Origin: Norana najaformis
Taxonomy: Eukaryota; Annelida; Clitellata; Crassiclitellata; Hormogastridae
NCBI GenBank assembly: GCA_964023275.1
Contig: OZ029916.1
Span: forward strand, 20,430,064-20,494,063
Length of the DNA: 64,000 nt
Reading direction: 5' to 3'
Made by a program: the position numbers and the translations under genes. The notes beneath the pieces were generated by a model. The model did not search any database and had not been told where the DNA came from. It worked only from the letters and a program-made list of their open reading frames with translations. The first letter of the stretch is position 1. Each line of letters starts with the position of its first letter. Below are positions 1 to 12,572 of the stretch, one piece after another.

Positions 1-1540
1 ACTTCTGTACAAGGAATCGCTTTATTCTGTGTAGAAAGTGATGATCGTTTGCGCGTTGCATACACTGTGGAGTTTGTATGACACAGTTTGCATACAGATG
101 AAGTTAAATGTGTTGTAGTTGATGCATGTCAGCTACTGCTGTCTCTCTATTGCTGGTATTTGCTGTGTGATCATTCATTTAAAGGTCTGGTATTGTTGCT
201 TTCTGCTGGTTAATTACTTATGCTACCAGCCTTTAGGGGCTTTTTAGAATTTTTGTCTTTGTGAAGCATGCAAGTCGCTGTGAACCCAAAAAGCTGAGAA
301 AAGCTGAAGTTGAGTGTTTGGCTTGGTGTCTTTTCCTCAGCTTAAGGATCAAAATGTGCCTGGGGATCAGGCATCCATCCCAACCCAGATATTAGTATAA
401 CTAAAAAGTAGTTTTTTATATTGGTGTCACAGTCCTTTGGCAATTGTCTAACCTTCCTATGCCTAGGTACAGCCCTGAACAAGCTTTTGAGAAGCACTTT
501 GACAAAGTATGCGCAAGAAACTGTCAATGCCAATCTGGGCTGAAATGCCCCACTTTTGGTGTATGAGCGTAATAAAAAAATTTGCCTGGGAATTATTTTG
601 AATTGTGTGATTCATTACTCTTTTCTACTGGATAAAGTAGTTTTGATTATATTCGTTTGATCATCATTTTGAGATAGTCTTTTATACTGTATAGGAGTAT
701 TTCATTGCCTTAATGATACTATTTTACTTTATATTATTTTATTGAGACAAAAAATGGGTGGGGTATTAGTTAGTGGCAGTTCGTGTGTCAGGGTCTTGGG
801 TGTAAAAGGGAAACTTATGCGATTATATATAGTAGCCTACTAGCCTATCACATGAAATCATCTGCGTGCTAGTTGTACATAATTTGCTAAATGATGTTTA
901 GGAATGAACTTCATATTTGCTCTTTATGCATTAAAATTTATATATATTAATCATAGTTGCTGGAGTGTCAGCATTTCTCTAAATGTTTGGCCAGCGTATT
1001 GTCTAACTAATGTCATATAATTCGCCAGATGGCGCCACTGCTAGACCACGTTCATATCTGTGTGTCTAAGCATACTGTTGTATAGATGTGTAATTAAAAA
1101 GTTGTTATACAACTGTGTCGTCTCAATGACCAAGTGGTTCCTCACTGTTAAAAATCGTGGAACTTCTGGGTAATTGTATTTGTATTTGAAATTCGGAAAT
1201 TAAATGCATGGGTTCAGAAAGGAAGCAATATGAGAGTCTTGCCCATTAATTTATTGTGGGTATGTCTGGGTGCTATGTAATTAAATCATCTTAACTTCCT
1301 AAGGTGACTCCCTGTGACATGGTTGTCCAAGCTGTATCACATCTGCTGTCCTTGATATCTAATGATCAAGGGTTTGATGTTATTAGTGCTTGTTCAGTCC
1401 TGCAGAGCAGACTGCTGTTAGTGACTCGGTTGAATATGATGTATATGATTACCCAGCACACAGATGTACTGAACTATGCCTCACCAAACGATATCAAGTT
1501 ACCTTAACTCATATGCGTGAATTGCTTCAACACGTCTAGA
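1..1540. other. intergenic, no gene seen
   Basis: AT-rich sequence with only short chance reading frames (67 aa or less) that have no recognisable motif, signal peptide or splice context. No repeat longer than a few tens of bases was noticed. Confidence 0.6.
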
Positions 1541-1544
1541 GCTT

Positions 1545-2445
1545 TGCAGCGTGGAGCAGGCTATATTCTGCCTTTGCTTTGCCTGCCTGTTGTGGCGTGG
1601 CTTGGCCGGCGCTATTTAACTTGTATGCCAGCCAACGCACAGAGGCGAAAATAATGTACATAACTTTGGGGGGACGACGCAATATTTTTTTGCATTTTTG
1701 TTCGTAATGGGGGGACAGTAAACTAAAATGGGGGGAGCAGAGCCTACACAAATATTCATAATTCATCAAATGCATGCAGATTACAGAGTTCATATGACGA
1801 TAAAGAGTAAATATATAGGTTCTAAGTAAAGGCTAAATAAGCCGAAACTACTAATGACTTTTTAGTGGGGGGGACAACAAACAAATGGGTTATTGTATGT
1901 TTTTGTACAGTTTTCTACGCATACTTTTGCAATTAGATTAAAGTGTTTGAACACTTTTATTTACAGTTGATAAATAGGGGCAGTGCCAGTGAACATAAAT
2001 ATCATAAATGGGGAGATGTGCATTCATTTTGTAGTTTGGCACCAAACACATTAGATCTTATGGGGCCGTCCATAAATGACGTCACGCACCTAGGGGGCGA
2101 GGGTTCACACATCTGTGACGATTTGTGACGAAGGGGAGGGGGTGTTTAAGAAATGTGACGTCACATCATCACATCAAAGAGTTTGGATTGTTTCGAGTTA
2201 TTGTTATTAAACATTTGTAATAATTGTAATGATTCTGCCAGAGCTTTTCATTTTGTGGAATGCATAATGATTGTAATAATTATACTCCCTCCATGGCTTA
2301 ATGAAGCAGAGGGGTCAGTGCTTGGTTTAGCACTGTCCCCCTCATTACAAGTTTTAACTTTGGGGGGATAATCCCCCAGTCAACACTTTGGGGAGGACAG
2401 CCCCCCTCTGCCCCCCCTCCCGTGATTTACGCCACTGCCAACGCA
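1545..2445. repeat. G-run-rich interspersed repeat debris
   Basis: Two stretches (about 1545-1880 and 2280-2445) carry repeated runs of six or more G or C and end in a GTGATTTACGCCACTGCC-type motif. Between them, 2058-2172 is a short unit beginning GGGGCCGTCCATAAATGACG and holding two TGACGTCA palindromes with a purine-rich centre. The arrangement looks like degraded non-autonomous transposons. No coding potential is seen. Confidence 0.4.
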
Positions 2446-2979
2446 TGTTGTTCGAAATGTCTCGTCGTTCAGTCTGCAACGTGGGATACAGCGTCAATAT
2501 TAAGGGCACTCTACACATATATAGGAGATTGGCCTAACGTTAGTCCCGACGTCCGTTTTGGTCAATTTGTTAAAGGACTCGAATATTAAATTGAATTAAT
2601 AAAATCAGTGAAATTTTAGAAACAAACTGAAAGGAAAGAAACAATTTCTAACATCAGACTGTAAGGCCTAATTCGTGCATCACTGAAATAAAATTATAAT
2701 TATTTATAAATCCGGTCTGCCACATAAACACAGGTCTCATGCATCCATGGCTGAGATGATGAGATGGGTCTTGCTGACTGGTTAACTCGGAGCTGCCTGC
2801 AGTTATTGAAAGCATCCTTTGGGCATCTTTGGGCCAAACTGCTGCTCGTCTACCCTAACAGATTTCTTTCACTCCTTGCACAGTGCAATATAGCCTGTAT
2901 CGGCCGCATGGACTCCAGGCACCTAGTCTCTCTCCTTTATACCAGATATCCGCGTTTCGTCGCTAATTCATTCTTTCCT

Positions 2980-3360
2980 TGGTAGGCTTTGATAACCTGG
3001 GATTGTACCAGCTGCCTCTTGTATATCATCTCTAAAGACATCCCATTTCGAGCAATTCTCTAGACTTGTTCCATTAAAGCGACCTCTTAAGTCTGCCTCA
3101 TACGCCCTCCTAACAATGAGATCCTGGTATTTTTATCTCCTTGGCGTCTTGCGCGTGAAATGTTCGCCCTCGGCCTGGTCGAGGGTAGCAACAACCGCTC
3201 GATGATCTGAGTCGCACTCCAGTCTGCGCATACTCTGCAGTTGGTAACCGAACTCCATCTGGTGTTGACTAGAATTTGATCGATAGATCTCCTTCGTGCT
3301 GCCATTGTTGAAGAATTACGGATACCGATAGAAGACTCGCCTTTGAAACCATGAGCCACA
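2980..3360 (-). pseudogene. LINE endonuclease-domain fragment
   Basis: Translated on the minus strand, the segment reads SIDQILVNTRWSSVTNCRVC. One frame over it continues CDSDHRAVVATL. These match the last motifs of the AP-endonuclease domain of non-LTR retrotransposons (IDHILV...R, then SDH..V). The two halves are in different frames, so this is a broken remnant. The downstream sequence toward 2770 may be more of the same element but is too decayed to read. Confidence 0.6.
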
Positions 3361-3489
3361 TGTCCGTAGTCTGGTTGTGCACAGAAATAGCTGGCCGCTC
3401 AGAGTTTGGATTACCTGTAGGCCTATCTCTCAGTAAGGGCAGAACCCAGCAGACGACAGAAGAGATGTTATAGATATCTGCATGTTATG

Positions 3490-4004
3490 ACCAAGTCCGG
3501 AATTTGTGTAAAGATGTAAGGCCGGTTTCTACTGAGTAAAGTTGAAACTCTGAAAATTCATAGAAATTCCCGGGTCGTTTCAGGAAGACGGAAATAGGCG
3601 CATTCGACCACTTACGTTCATAGCTATCATCTGGTAAAATTTAATAAGATTTGGTAACAGTCCCCAAAATCTGACTCGTGTCAACAGTCTATAATATGCA
3701 AGTGCTTTTGATGAATGCACAATAAAGGCCACTTACTTACTTAATTACTACTTAACACTGCTGTATATACCTCGTTGATTTTGCCGTAACCTAGCAATAA
3801 TCCGTACTCATACTGATCAATAGCTATAGTTATAACCAATAGTTATAGTCACTATAACCAGGTATTCATTCCAGCACTATTAATAACCCTTTTTTATTAT
3901 TAACCCTTTATTAAACTTTATTATTAACCTTTATTCATTTTATTTATTTACTTTTATTTAGTTATTACCTTTATTAAGCCTTTACTAATCTTTATTATTA
4001 ACCC
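3490..4004. repeat. intergenic with degenerate TTTATTATTAACC array
   Basis: Positions about 3880-4010 contain a degenerate short tandem array of TTTATT/ATTAACC words. The rest of the stretch shows no gene. Confidence 0.5.
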
Positions 4005-4115
4005 TTTTGCCTATCGATTTTGTTTTGACTGAGCGCCTGTGAATAAGCTGGTTCCTGCGACTTAGCTTTCGTTGGGCGCTGTAGAAATCTCGAGATTACG
4101 ATTACAATTAATATA
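4005..4115 (-). repeat. interspersed repeat family A, copy 1 (partial)
   Basis: This is the reverse complement of the sequence at 21371-21480. Shared words include AAAACAAAATCGATAGGCA, GGCGCTCAGTC and CTCGAGATTTCTACAGCGC. Further copies lie at 42350-42460 and 58511-58740. Longer copies carry GGGTTCGGTTCC, reminiscent of a Pol III B box, so a SINE is likely. Confidence 0.7.
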
Positions 4116-4590
4116 TCTCATTAGATAGCAAAGATCTTCGCGTGTAGTCCAAGATCTTTGCTGGCATCTAATTCTCACACCACTTAAACAAAGATCTTAG
4201 AGCTAAATTTATCATAACAAACTGACAAAGAAAACTTTAATTGCATTGTGAAGCGCTTCTAAGCAAACTATTTAAATGAAACTCGTTTTAAGGAGCAGCG
4301 CATACCCATAAATAGCAACGTTCAATCCCTTGAACCCTACGCTACCTATTAAAGTGTGGAATCATGTCTTCGTTTCATATATAATCTGATACCTGCGTTG
4401 CCCACCTGGCTATTTTGCGGAACCTAGTGTTCGTTTTGTTTCTATCATGGCGTAACAGACATACATATTTTAAATATTAGCCACATTCCATTTAGAACCT
4501 CCTTTTTTTCGAAAAGTGCTTATGTTTATTTCTAGTGTGCGGAACTTTTACCCTGTTTGAACTGTCTGCCGACTGTACAGGCCCGTAGCT

Positions 4591-7040
4591 ATGAACTTCG
4601 GACTTCTGACTGTGCTACTTGCCTCAACTTTTACGTTGAGTAAGTTTTCAGTTTCTTGATTAAACCTTTGATAGGTTTGACTATGTCAGAAGTGTGTGCC
4701 ATATTGACGGCTGTTTACTGGCCGTGTCTGTTGTCATCCTTAAATTTTTGATCTAGTACAATGAAGTTTGATAAGACGTGGTTTGAAAATTTTTGTTTTC
4801 GGGGTAAGGTAACTCGGGGTCGAACCCGAATCCCCGAAAGTTTTGAAAATACACAACAGTCCGATTTCCCGAAAACAGTTTTATAGAAAGCGGTATAAAT
4901 TCCGAAAACTAGTATGGACTATCTAATCGGCAATAGTAACCGAACGTATAGGGTTTCAGTGTTTCCCCCATGTAATAACATCCCATCCCGTCGTGTAGAC
5001 ATTGACTTTCAGGAAAAAAGCCTAATTCCGCCATACTATGGTTATGTTGTTAATTTTTGGGAAGGTGGGTCGCACTTAGAAAATTGCTTTCGGGGATCCT
5101 GTCGAAATTCGTTTCGGGGATTCCCTGTGCACCCGGTAACTCTGCCTGCCGACAATTTCAACACCGAAATTCAAAGGTTATTGAATTTGATGTGATGAGC
5201 TGAAAGATTTTGAATTGCATTTGTAAAAAGCAGTTTAAGATGTCATCGCCAACAACTGGTAACAGGCACCCGAGTCCAAAATACCATAAGGCTAGTGAAT
5301 GTAATTAAATATATATATGTACCACCTCTTAACAGTACTTATGGCATGAGGGACTGACATGGCGGACCGATAGAAAGCGTGGCTTATCGTTGTTTAGGTC
5401 TGTCGTCATAGGTATGGCCTCAGTAGCCAACCCCGGAATACATCAGGGACCTGCTTATTCCTGTTGCAGGCCAACTGGGTCAACAAATGCTGTTGTTGGC
5501 CCATGGAGGTCTTATAGTTCCATGCTCCCATGTGATGGCACGGATACATCGTTCTCTCCCATGTGTTGGATAGTCCTGGAAATCTTCCTCTGGAAATTTG
5601 AACTCTTCGTTCTCAAATGGCTCAAGAAACATTCTCGGCACATCGTAAGATGCACCTTTTCGGAGCTGTTAGATAGTCATGTCGCAGCGCATTTGGGGTA
5701 TATAAGTTTTTGGATACATATATATGTTTCAGTTAAGAACTTGATTTATTTTAGCATTCGGGTTGAAATGCTATGAATGCAACGTGTGGAAGGCAGGCTA
5801 TGGAAATCTTTGTGACCAGCCACGCATCAGAGATAATTGTTATGGCTGCATGAAAACAGAGACAACAATATTCATGGGTTACTACAAGAACACTCCAAGA
5901 TGTAAGAATTTCTATGATGTTTTTAGTTATGCAGTGAGAAAGTGTTTCTTTTGCAATGTGGACTAAGTCTTGTGAAACCTTTTTTCAACAACTGCCCCTT
6001 TAGCTACTTTACTTCTATTGCTGTGATTTGGATTAAGTTAGTTTTCCTGGGTATATTTTGGAAGGGCAGAGGGCAAAGAAGTGGCACTGCCATTTAGATG
6101 AACTGCTTCAAAATTATCTCTTACTTTCTGTGTGGCATGATAGATCTAAAGCCAGGCATCTCCAGGTAAAATTATGTCATCCAGTAACTATAGCCGAGGC
6201 ATTTTTACAATTCCTTGCAGCAGAAAAATGAGAAATTTGCATGGTATGTTTGCTTTGTTACATTTGGGCATCGCCAGCTTAGCACTTTAAGCGCCTGGTT
6301 GATGGGCAAGTTTTAGCGTCCTGATTAGATTCAGGGACGATCTGGGCCAGACAATGCATTTAGTAATGTAATGTACTCATGTTTCTAGAATTCCTGTAGC
6401 ACCTTTCTTAGAATCTCACAAAGCAGTGTCATAAGTCATAATCTTGGTGTCCAGTCAGATTGTCCTGTTCATTTTCTACTGTTGAAATGATTGATGAAAT
6501 GACTGTCCAACAAATGCACGCATCCATGTAGAAATCCATGTAGAAAACCTTAACTGGTCCTTATGCTACACCTTTGCAACTAAATGATGTTTCCAAAGGT
6601 AGGGAATGGCCTCCTGCTTATGTGGGTAGTTGATGTCCTATTGAAGGACTCTAAATGTAAACGGTTTTCTATAGCAACTGTATGGCCTCGACCCTGCTCG
6701 AGTGAGATGCTTCACTACCACTGCACGTTTGAATGGGCGCCACGCCACTTGAGGTTCCCATGCACGGACCATGCTAGCCCAAGATTCAGATTTCTTAAAT
6801 AAACCACCTTTGATTTTATTATTATTTTTAGATTCGACGATAATTTCACGTATCTGCGCCAACAGCCGAACAATTGCCTTCAGCCACGAGTGCCAATACT
6901 ACGAAACTGTCGATGGCCACAGTCGACGATGCTACTGTGACACGGACCTCTGCAACGGTGCATGGCGTTCTGCCTCTGCAGCTGCTTTTCCTCTGCTTAT
7001 CATCTCGTCCGCCTTGATTACATTTTGGAACCTTCTCTAG
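4591..7040 (+). CDS. LU-domain (Ly6/uPAR, three-finger) GPI-anchored surface protein, gene 1
   Basis: Three coding exons join cleanly at phase 1: 4591-4639 (ATG, signal peptide, donor GTAAGT), 5755-5901 (acceptor TTTTAG, donor GTAAGA) and 6832-7040 (acceptor TTTTTAG, stop TAG). The product is 134 aa. Residues 1-19 are a hydrophobic signal peptide. The LU domain starts at LKCYEC (C22, C25) and ends in CYCDTDLCN, the family signature, with ten cysteines in total (five potential disulfides). A hydrophobic tail with no charged residues (about residues 113-134) follows a small-residue stretch, as expected for GPI attachment. Family members are extracellular, membrane-tethered modulators of receptors, channels or junctions; the ligand cannot be told here. 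The fold is shared with three-finger toxins, but the GPI-type tail argues for an endogenous surface protein. A paralogue with identical intron phases lies 8 kb downstream. Exon joins are inferred from splice consensus, not transcripts. Confidence 0.87.
4801..5140 (+). repeat. interspersed repeat family D, copy 1 (intron 1 of LU gene 1)
   Basis: About 330 bp closely resembles the reverse complement of 30237-30560. Shared words include CGGACTGTTGTGTATTTTC, CCATCTAATCGGCAATAGTA (or complement) and the TCGTGTAGACATTGACTTTC segment. The open frame at 4914-5195 lies inside the repeat and is not a gene. Confidence 0.75.
6670..6808 (+). repeat. interspersed repeat family B, copy 1 (intron 2 of LU gene 1)
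   Basis: The consensus words are CTATAGC..CTGTATGGCCTCGACCCTGCTC, TTTGAATGGGCGCCACGCC and GCTAGCCCAAGATTCA. Other copies are at 10083-10215 (-), 14317-14640 (+, interrupted), 31536-31590 (-, partial) and 37535-37710 (+). It is non-coding and probably a SINE or MITE. It ends only about 25 bases before the acceptor of exon 3. Confidence 0.75.
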
Positions 7041-7650
7041 TTCTGCACCATTGAACACTTATCTATGTGTAACTTAGATTTACATGTATATTCACACACG
7101 TCTCTGGACATGTCTGAATTTCTGTATGTGTAGTGTGCAAATTGTAAGAGTTATATACGCTAATGTATACATACACCAAGACTTTCACACTGTTTCACAA
7201 TCATACATCTGTACATATATACATAGAATCATGCACAATATGTCCATTCATGATTTATTATGCAATGACGGTTTATTACTTGTTAGCTCGAAATGGAACT
7301 AATACATTCCTTCAGACAAACTTGGTTTATAAATTTGCGCTTATTATGCAAATGTTCGATCGAGATGCGACATGTTTATAGCATAATTTAGTGTTTAATG
7401 TATTGATTTGATAAATGCAAGTGAGAAATTTAAATTGTTTGTCCTTCTAAATCACTTTCTTCCTGTTGCAGGATATCTGTGATTTTCATGGTTATCAGTA
7501 GACTATACTGATAGCCTTCTGCTAGCGATTGTCATTTTAACTGTAGCAAAGATGGTTTCTTACCAGTTGATCCTAGTGTATAATTTGTGTTAGGATGTGC
7601 TCCTTCTTACAGTACGTATTTCTTTATGTAGGTCTTGAGTTTGGGCTGTT
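7041..7650. other. 3' flank of LU gene 1
   Basis: AT-rich sequence with many ATACA/TATAC words; presumably part is 3' UTR. No AATAAA was seen in the first 700 bases. An AATAAA occurs near 7812. No other gene is seen. Confidence 0.4.
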
Positions 7651-7652
7651 TT

Positions 7653-9076
7653 CAGAGCTGGTCCCAAGGTGTTTTGCACCCTAGGTGAACCTTCCACTTG
7701 GTGTCTCTACCCTTGACGTAAAAAACAGATCGTTACGGCAGATTTCGCCTAAAAATTCTGCATTTTCGCTTTATCATTTCCACTTTAGACTAGGCATTCA
7801 ATAAGCTACTAAATAAAATATTCAAATCTTTAGTAACAATGTGCTTCTGTATAGTTTTACTTTGAAGTTTGTGCAACAGTGACAGTATAGCCCCTGACAT
7901 TGGGCTTGTAGCTGACCACCTTTTGACACCAGTGGCCCAAAAAGCATGGCTGTGCGGGGTATGATATCTACAGTTGTACAGGAATCACATTCAGTTCCAG
8001 TAACTTGGATCATTATTTTCTGCACTTTCAGTTTAGCAAATGTAGAAACAAGTTCTTTCAAGTTAGCGCTTTGAGCATTGTCATGTTCTGTTGATATGGT
8101 TGATAACAAGTTTTCCTGCAGTATGGACGTTACAGGCATGATGTTATCAGCTCAGCTTGAAGAGGTTTCACATACCACTGGCTATGGAAAAAGGGAGAGT
8201 ATAGAGGATTCTTAGAACAATAACAGTTACTGCGTTGGCAACACCATCTGTCAGCTTATTGTACCATATGAAGTTCAGTATATTGTGGAGATGTACGCTT
8301 TAGAACTCACTTTGTAATGGTTTGTGGTTCACTGCACAGATCAAATGCTTAAATATCTTTGGACTCTCTGTGCTGCAATGCTTGCTCCTGTCTTAAAAGG
8401 TGTTTTCTAATTTGCATTGATGTTATATTCTTCAAGTTGTGGACATCGTTGGAGAAGCCAAGCATCGAACTAGTTTGATGCATCAGCACGATTCTTTCTT
8501 CCACTGATTGGATTGCTGTGTCAAGGATGGCAAAATAAAAGCTGTCTGAATTTCGCTTTCTTTAAGGTTCTGAATGAGCTTATCATCTCCATACTGTATA
8601 GGAATTGCTTCCTCTTTCTTCTGATACAGACTGGATCTGGTTCTGAAGGTGCTGGCATCAACTCCTCAGCAAGTTTACCTGCATCTACCTGTGTTTTCTT
8701 GATCTTTGTTACTACTGTGACCTGCGGTTAAGCCCAGCCCGTCATGCGCTGATTGCAGCTGTTGTAATGCATTTATGTAAGTAATGCATTTGTTAACACA
8801 CTATATGTCCGTCGGCTGAGCAAGTCATAGGCATGGGTGGGTCACAGGGGTCAGACACCAAAAGCAAGACGGTACCAATAGGTCTTAAGCTGATGTTCAA
8901 TAGAACAGGTGCAAATTCATTTAAATTAATCAAATTGCAGAATGCTTTCATGTAGTTTTACCCATTCATTTCTGCAGGAAGGGCAGAATTTTTGTCATGG
9001 GTGCCTTTTTCGCCACCCCGAAATTGTGCTGCCCTTGGCGGCCACCTAATTCACCTAGTGGGTGTGCCAGCCCTGG
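7653..9076. mobile_element. probable hAT-like non-autonomous or decayed DNA transposon
   Basis: The left end reads CAGAGCTGGTCCC and the right end, read inward, CAGGGCTGGCACACCC. These imperfect terminal inverted repeats have the CAG.GCTGG form common in hAT elements. On the minus strand, 8515-8700 reads as a spliceless open frame with VDAGKLAEELMPAPSEPDP followed by a basic RRKRK, which may be a transposase relic. No clear 8-bp target duplication is visible. I base this on the termini only. Confidence 0.4.
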
Positions 9077-9079
9077 GTG

Positions 9080-10080
9080 GGTTTACTGGGATTCTGTGTC
9101 TAAAAATAGAATGCATGTTCAAAAGCAGTAGCAGAGCCGGATGGTCGTTAATTTAGCTTTTTTCAGGTTTATGTACCAATCAGTGTAATAATCAACTGAG
9201 TTAATTTTTAACTGTTTTTCTGTATTTGCTGGCTGTAATCTAGAATGGTCACTACACCGAAGAGAGATGTAAGCCAGGGTACTGTGTTGAGGAGAGGGAA
9301 GTTTTCCCTCTCACTGATTCAGACCATTGGGATAGAGTACATTTATATTTAGTATTTCTTGCAGTCATTAAGCTCTTCCCATCTTCAAATCGTTCTCTGG
9401 TTTCACCACTAGCCATCGTACATTAAACACTGGAAACTGATACATTAAGGAAATGGTCATAATAAAGTTACATTCCTGTGCAGTTTCAGATGTTTTCCAT
9501 GACCTGTGCAGTGGTGCTTTATGCCAATTTGTCAACCTGTGCTGTGTAAAGTAGCCTACCCTTGAGCCTCACATTTTTAGTCCATGATGGTGTCTGTTCT
9601 GAACTAACTTAAAAAGTCCCATGATAATGAATGAATAGCAGTCATTTGCATGGTAGCTTTTGTTTGCCTTTGTTGTTTATCGATGAATTATGTGAAGGTG
9701 ACAGTTGGATGTGACGGAATCATATGACATACCACAAGATTAGTAAATCACGCAAATTTTACACTGCTTAGCATTAAAGGCATCCAGCTGGAGGGTTTAC
9801 GATTTCCTGTATGATACTTGTTGTCATATACGCTGCTTAACAAAATCGTTTGCTTTAACTGATACTAGTTTCTAACAACATCAGTTGGCTTCACAGGTCT
9901 CACTGCATGCCTTCTTTAATGATGTTTTTGAAACAATTAAGTTGGTAATATCATGAGCTTTCAATTTTGAAAGTAGATACTGAGTTGCTGGCAACAGCAT
10001 ATAGAGCATTATACATGCACGAACATTATGGAAAGATTTTGAAGACTCCTGTTTGGTTGTCTTTTATGTTTATAGGATGA
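9080..10080. other. intergenic, no gene seen
   Basis: No open frame above 60 codons, no recognisable motif and no obvious repeat. Confidence 0.5.
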
Positions 10081-10082
10081 GA

Positions 10083-10215
10083 TTTGAATCTTGGGCTAGC
10101 ACGGTCCCTACATGGAACCTTAAATGGCGTGGTGCCCCTTCAAACGGGCGGTGTGGTGAAGGATCAGTTCATTGAAAAATGAGCAGGGTCGAGGCCATAC
10201 GGTCGCTATATAAAA
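10083..10215 (-). repeat. interspersed repeat family B, copy 2
   Basis: Reverse complement of the family at 6670-6808, including the AGCAGGGTCGAGGCCATACG and TTGGGCTAGCACGGTCC segments. Confidence 0.75.
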
Positions 10216-10416
10216 CCATGTACATCTACATTTAAGAAAGCTAATAGTGCTTAAGTAGACTAGAGGTGGCAGTACTGTTTACTTTAATTAGTACCGATCA
10301 GTATGTTTGGCTAAAAGAGGTTTTTTATCTTATGGGCCATTCCGTGTGAGATCAACCAGACCCTCCCACCTTCAACCTTAGATTTGGCTGAAAATTTCTC
10401 CATGTACCTGTCCACC

Positions 10417-11061
10417 ATTTTGAGGCACAAATACAAAATTTTATTATGATATGTCAAAATTTGGTTTAGATATACCATCTTAAAGTGAGGTGGGGTAGGC
10501 GAAAATTGGTATCCGATTTCGCGAAATGTTCTCTGAGGCCATATTCAACATGAAATAACTCCAGAAGTAGAGGGGGGTAGAGGCATGAGGTTTTCACTGT
10601 TGTATTCAGAAAGTGACTGGTGACCTAATGAGCCTATTACAATGACTGTGCCTTGAGTAGAGACTTTAGAGGACAGCTGTCAATATGCCATCTCAGAAAT
10701 CGCAAACTGTATTTTCTTCAGTTTGCCTCACCAATATGACGAAAAGCAGCTGCAAATTTTTTTTAATCTTTTCATATTCTGATTTAGCAAGTAATGGGCT
10801 CCTACTGGATGTATTTTACTTTGATGTTTATTTACAAATGAAATCATACTGACATGCTAAACTTGGTCAAACTGATGAACGGGGGGTCAACTTCACCAGC
10901 TGATATTGGGAAACTGACAACTGGGATCTACCTGAACTTCATATTTCTGAAAAGTGCATGCATTGACCTTTCTGGTGATACAAATTTGATTTTGGTGCTC
11001 AGAAGCAATCAGGAGCAATGCTTTGTTGAATATAGCTCTATTTTCGATGTCGCGACTAACC
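10417..11061 (+). repeat. left arm of a long inverted repeat
   Basis: This 645-bp arm pairs with 12573-13216. Read against the reverse complement of the right arm, it begins ATTTTGAGGCACAAAT and ends CGCGACTAACC. In the parts I compared there are only a few differences: a run of six G against five near 10877, G/A near 10690 and C/T near 10740. It contains a 75-codon frame (10854-11081) without recognisable homology; the one-base indel breaks that frame in the other arm. Confidence 0.93.
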
Positions 11062-12572
11062 GTTTTGGTGCAACAAAGTAATTCTAAGTACTTAAGAACT
11101 TTTTAGAAGTATGTATCAAAGAAGTAAACAAGCACAAAATTACAAGCATACAGTGTAAACTGTAGAAGTCTAGAGCTACTGATCAATAGTGTTTGTGTGC
11201 ACTGTGTCCAACTTAGTTCAGTTACACGCGAAATATCACCGAAATTCCATACTAGATCATGTACTTGTTTTCATATCAGACACTGAAGACTGTATTTTTT
11301 AAATAAATTTAAAAATAGACCACAAGTGCTGCAGTTCTATACTGCACGATGAGTTATTATTTAAAACTAACTGGAAGTGTTAAAACAAATTATCATCTAT
11401 TCAACAACTCTTAACATCTGTTCAAAATGCCTCAAGTACAGATCACATGTTCTGCCCAAAATAATCCCAGTAAATCATAAAATAAAAACTAAATTTTAAC
11501 ATCCTGACCAAGATAGTGATAAACAAATTATCATCTACTTAACAATCTCTTCAAAATTGCTGACTAATCACATGTCCAGTTTTAAAAACCACAGATAATG
11601 TAACGGACAAACCCTGGATATGTTTCCTGAGGGTGGCTGGTCCGAACATACACCAGAATGACCTAACCTGTGCTCTTCTGGGGTTGGTCCACAGGGCAAG
11701 GCTCCCATGGTCTATCAGGAGGCTGAGCAACAAAGTCTTCACGTTTCTATCGTTTATTGTTTGCAACTTAAAACTGCAGTTATAACAACTGAAGTACAGT
11801 TATGCCAGTGACTTACCTACTACTCAACTAAACCACTAAACTATTTCGAGTACTCAACTCAACGCGGCCGACTAACTAGCAAAATGAAAACTTCGGAGTC
11901 GAACTCGAACACTGCGACTACTGCTGACGAACTGCTCTGCTGATGGTACTGCGACCTCAAACTCGATGGACGGCTCTGCCGACGCTAATGCTCTTTTATA
12001 GGCATCCTTAGAGGCTTAGAGACATTAGAGGCTAATTAGCATGTTGGAGGCTAATTAGCATAAAGGCATTAGAGGCTTAGAGACATTAGAGGCTAATTAG
12101 CATGTTAGAGACTAATTAGCATAAAGGCTTAAACGCATTAGAGGCTAATTAGCATGTCAGAGGCTAATTCGAATAAGGGCCTAGAGGCTTAGAGATGCTA
12201 GAGGCATTAGAGGCTAATTAGCATGTTAGAGGCTTTAGAGGCTTAGAGGTTAATTAGCATGTTAGAGGCTAATTAGCATGTTAGAGGCTAATTAGCATAA
12301 AGACTTAAAGGCATTGGGGGAAAATATGATTTCTTCACAATAAAAATTAATAGAATAGAGAGAAATTTATATTAAATCATGACCTAGACACAAAACATCT
12401 TAAGCAGGTTAATGAATAATATTAGAAAATAGCATGTGCTAGTTAATTTGATTGCAGACTTTGATTTCAATACATATTCAAATCTAAACAAATAGCAAGT
12501 TTTATAGAGGTACACATAACAGTGAAAAATGAATAATCACATAATTAACAGCCAAAACTAGACATGGATTCT
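11062..12572. other. loop between the inverted-repeat arms
   Basis: About 1.5 kb of spacer. Most is AT-rich without a gene; 12003-12312 is a tandem array described separately. Confidence 0.8.
12003..12312 (+). repeat. degenerate tandem array of GTTAGAGGCTAATTAGCAT units
   Basis: An irregular array of 19-bp and longer units built from TTAGAGG and CTAATTAGCAT. TAATTAGC occurs about nine times. The core GCTAATTAGC is a perfect palindrome. Confidence 0.85.

Noticed and set aside
2058-2172. Two TGACGTCA sites as a cAMP-response promoter
   Set aside because: They lie in what looks like a short dispersed repeat with no gene nearby, so a promoter call is not supported.
5390-5776. 128-codon frame in intron 1 of LU gene 1
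   Set aside because: Starts with a non-ATG codon, has no motif and overlaps the acceptor of LU exon 2 in another frame.
12003-12312. Possible CRISPR-like array
   Set aside because: Units are irregular, there are no unique spacers of constant length, and the genome is eukaryotic.
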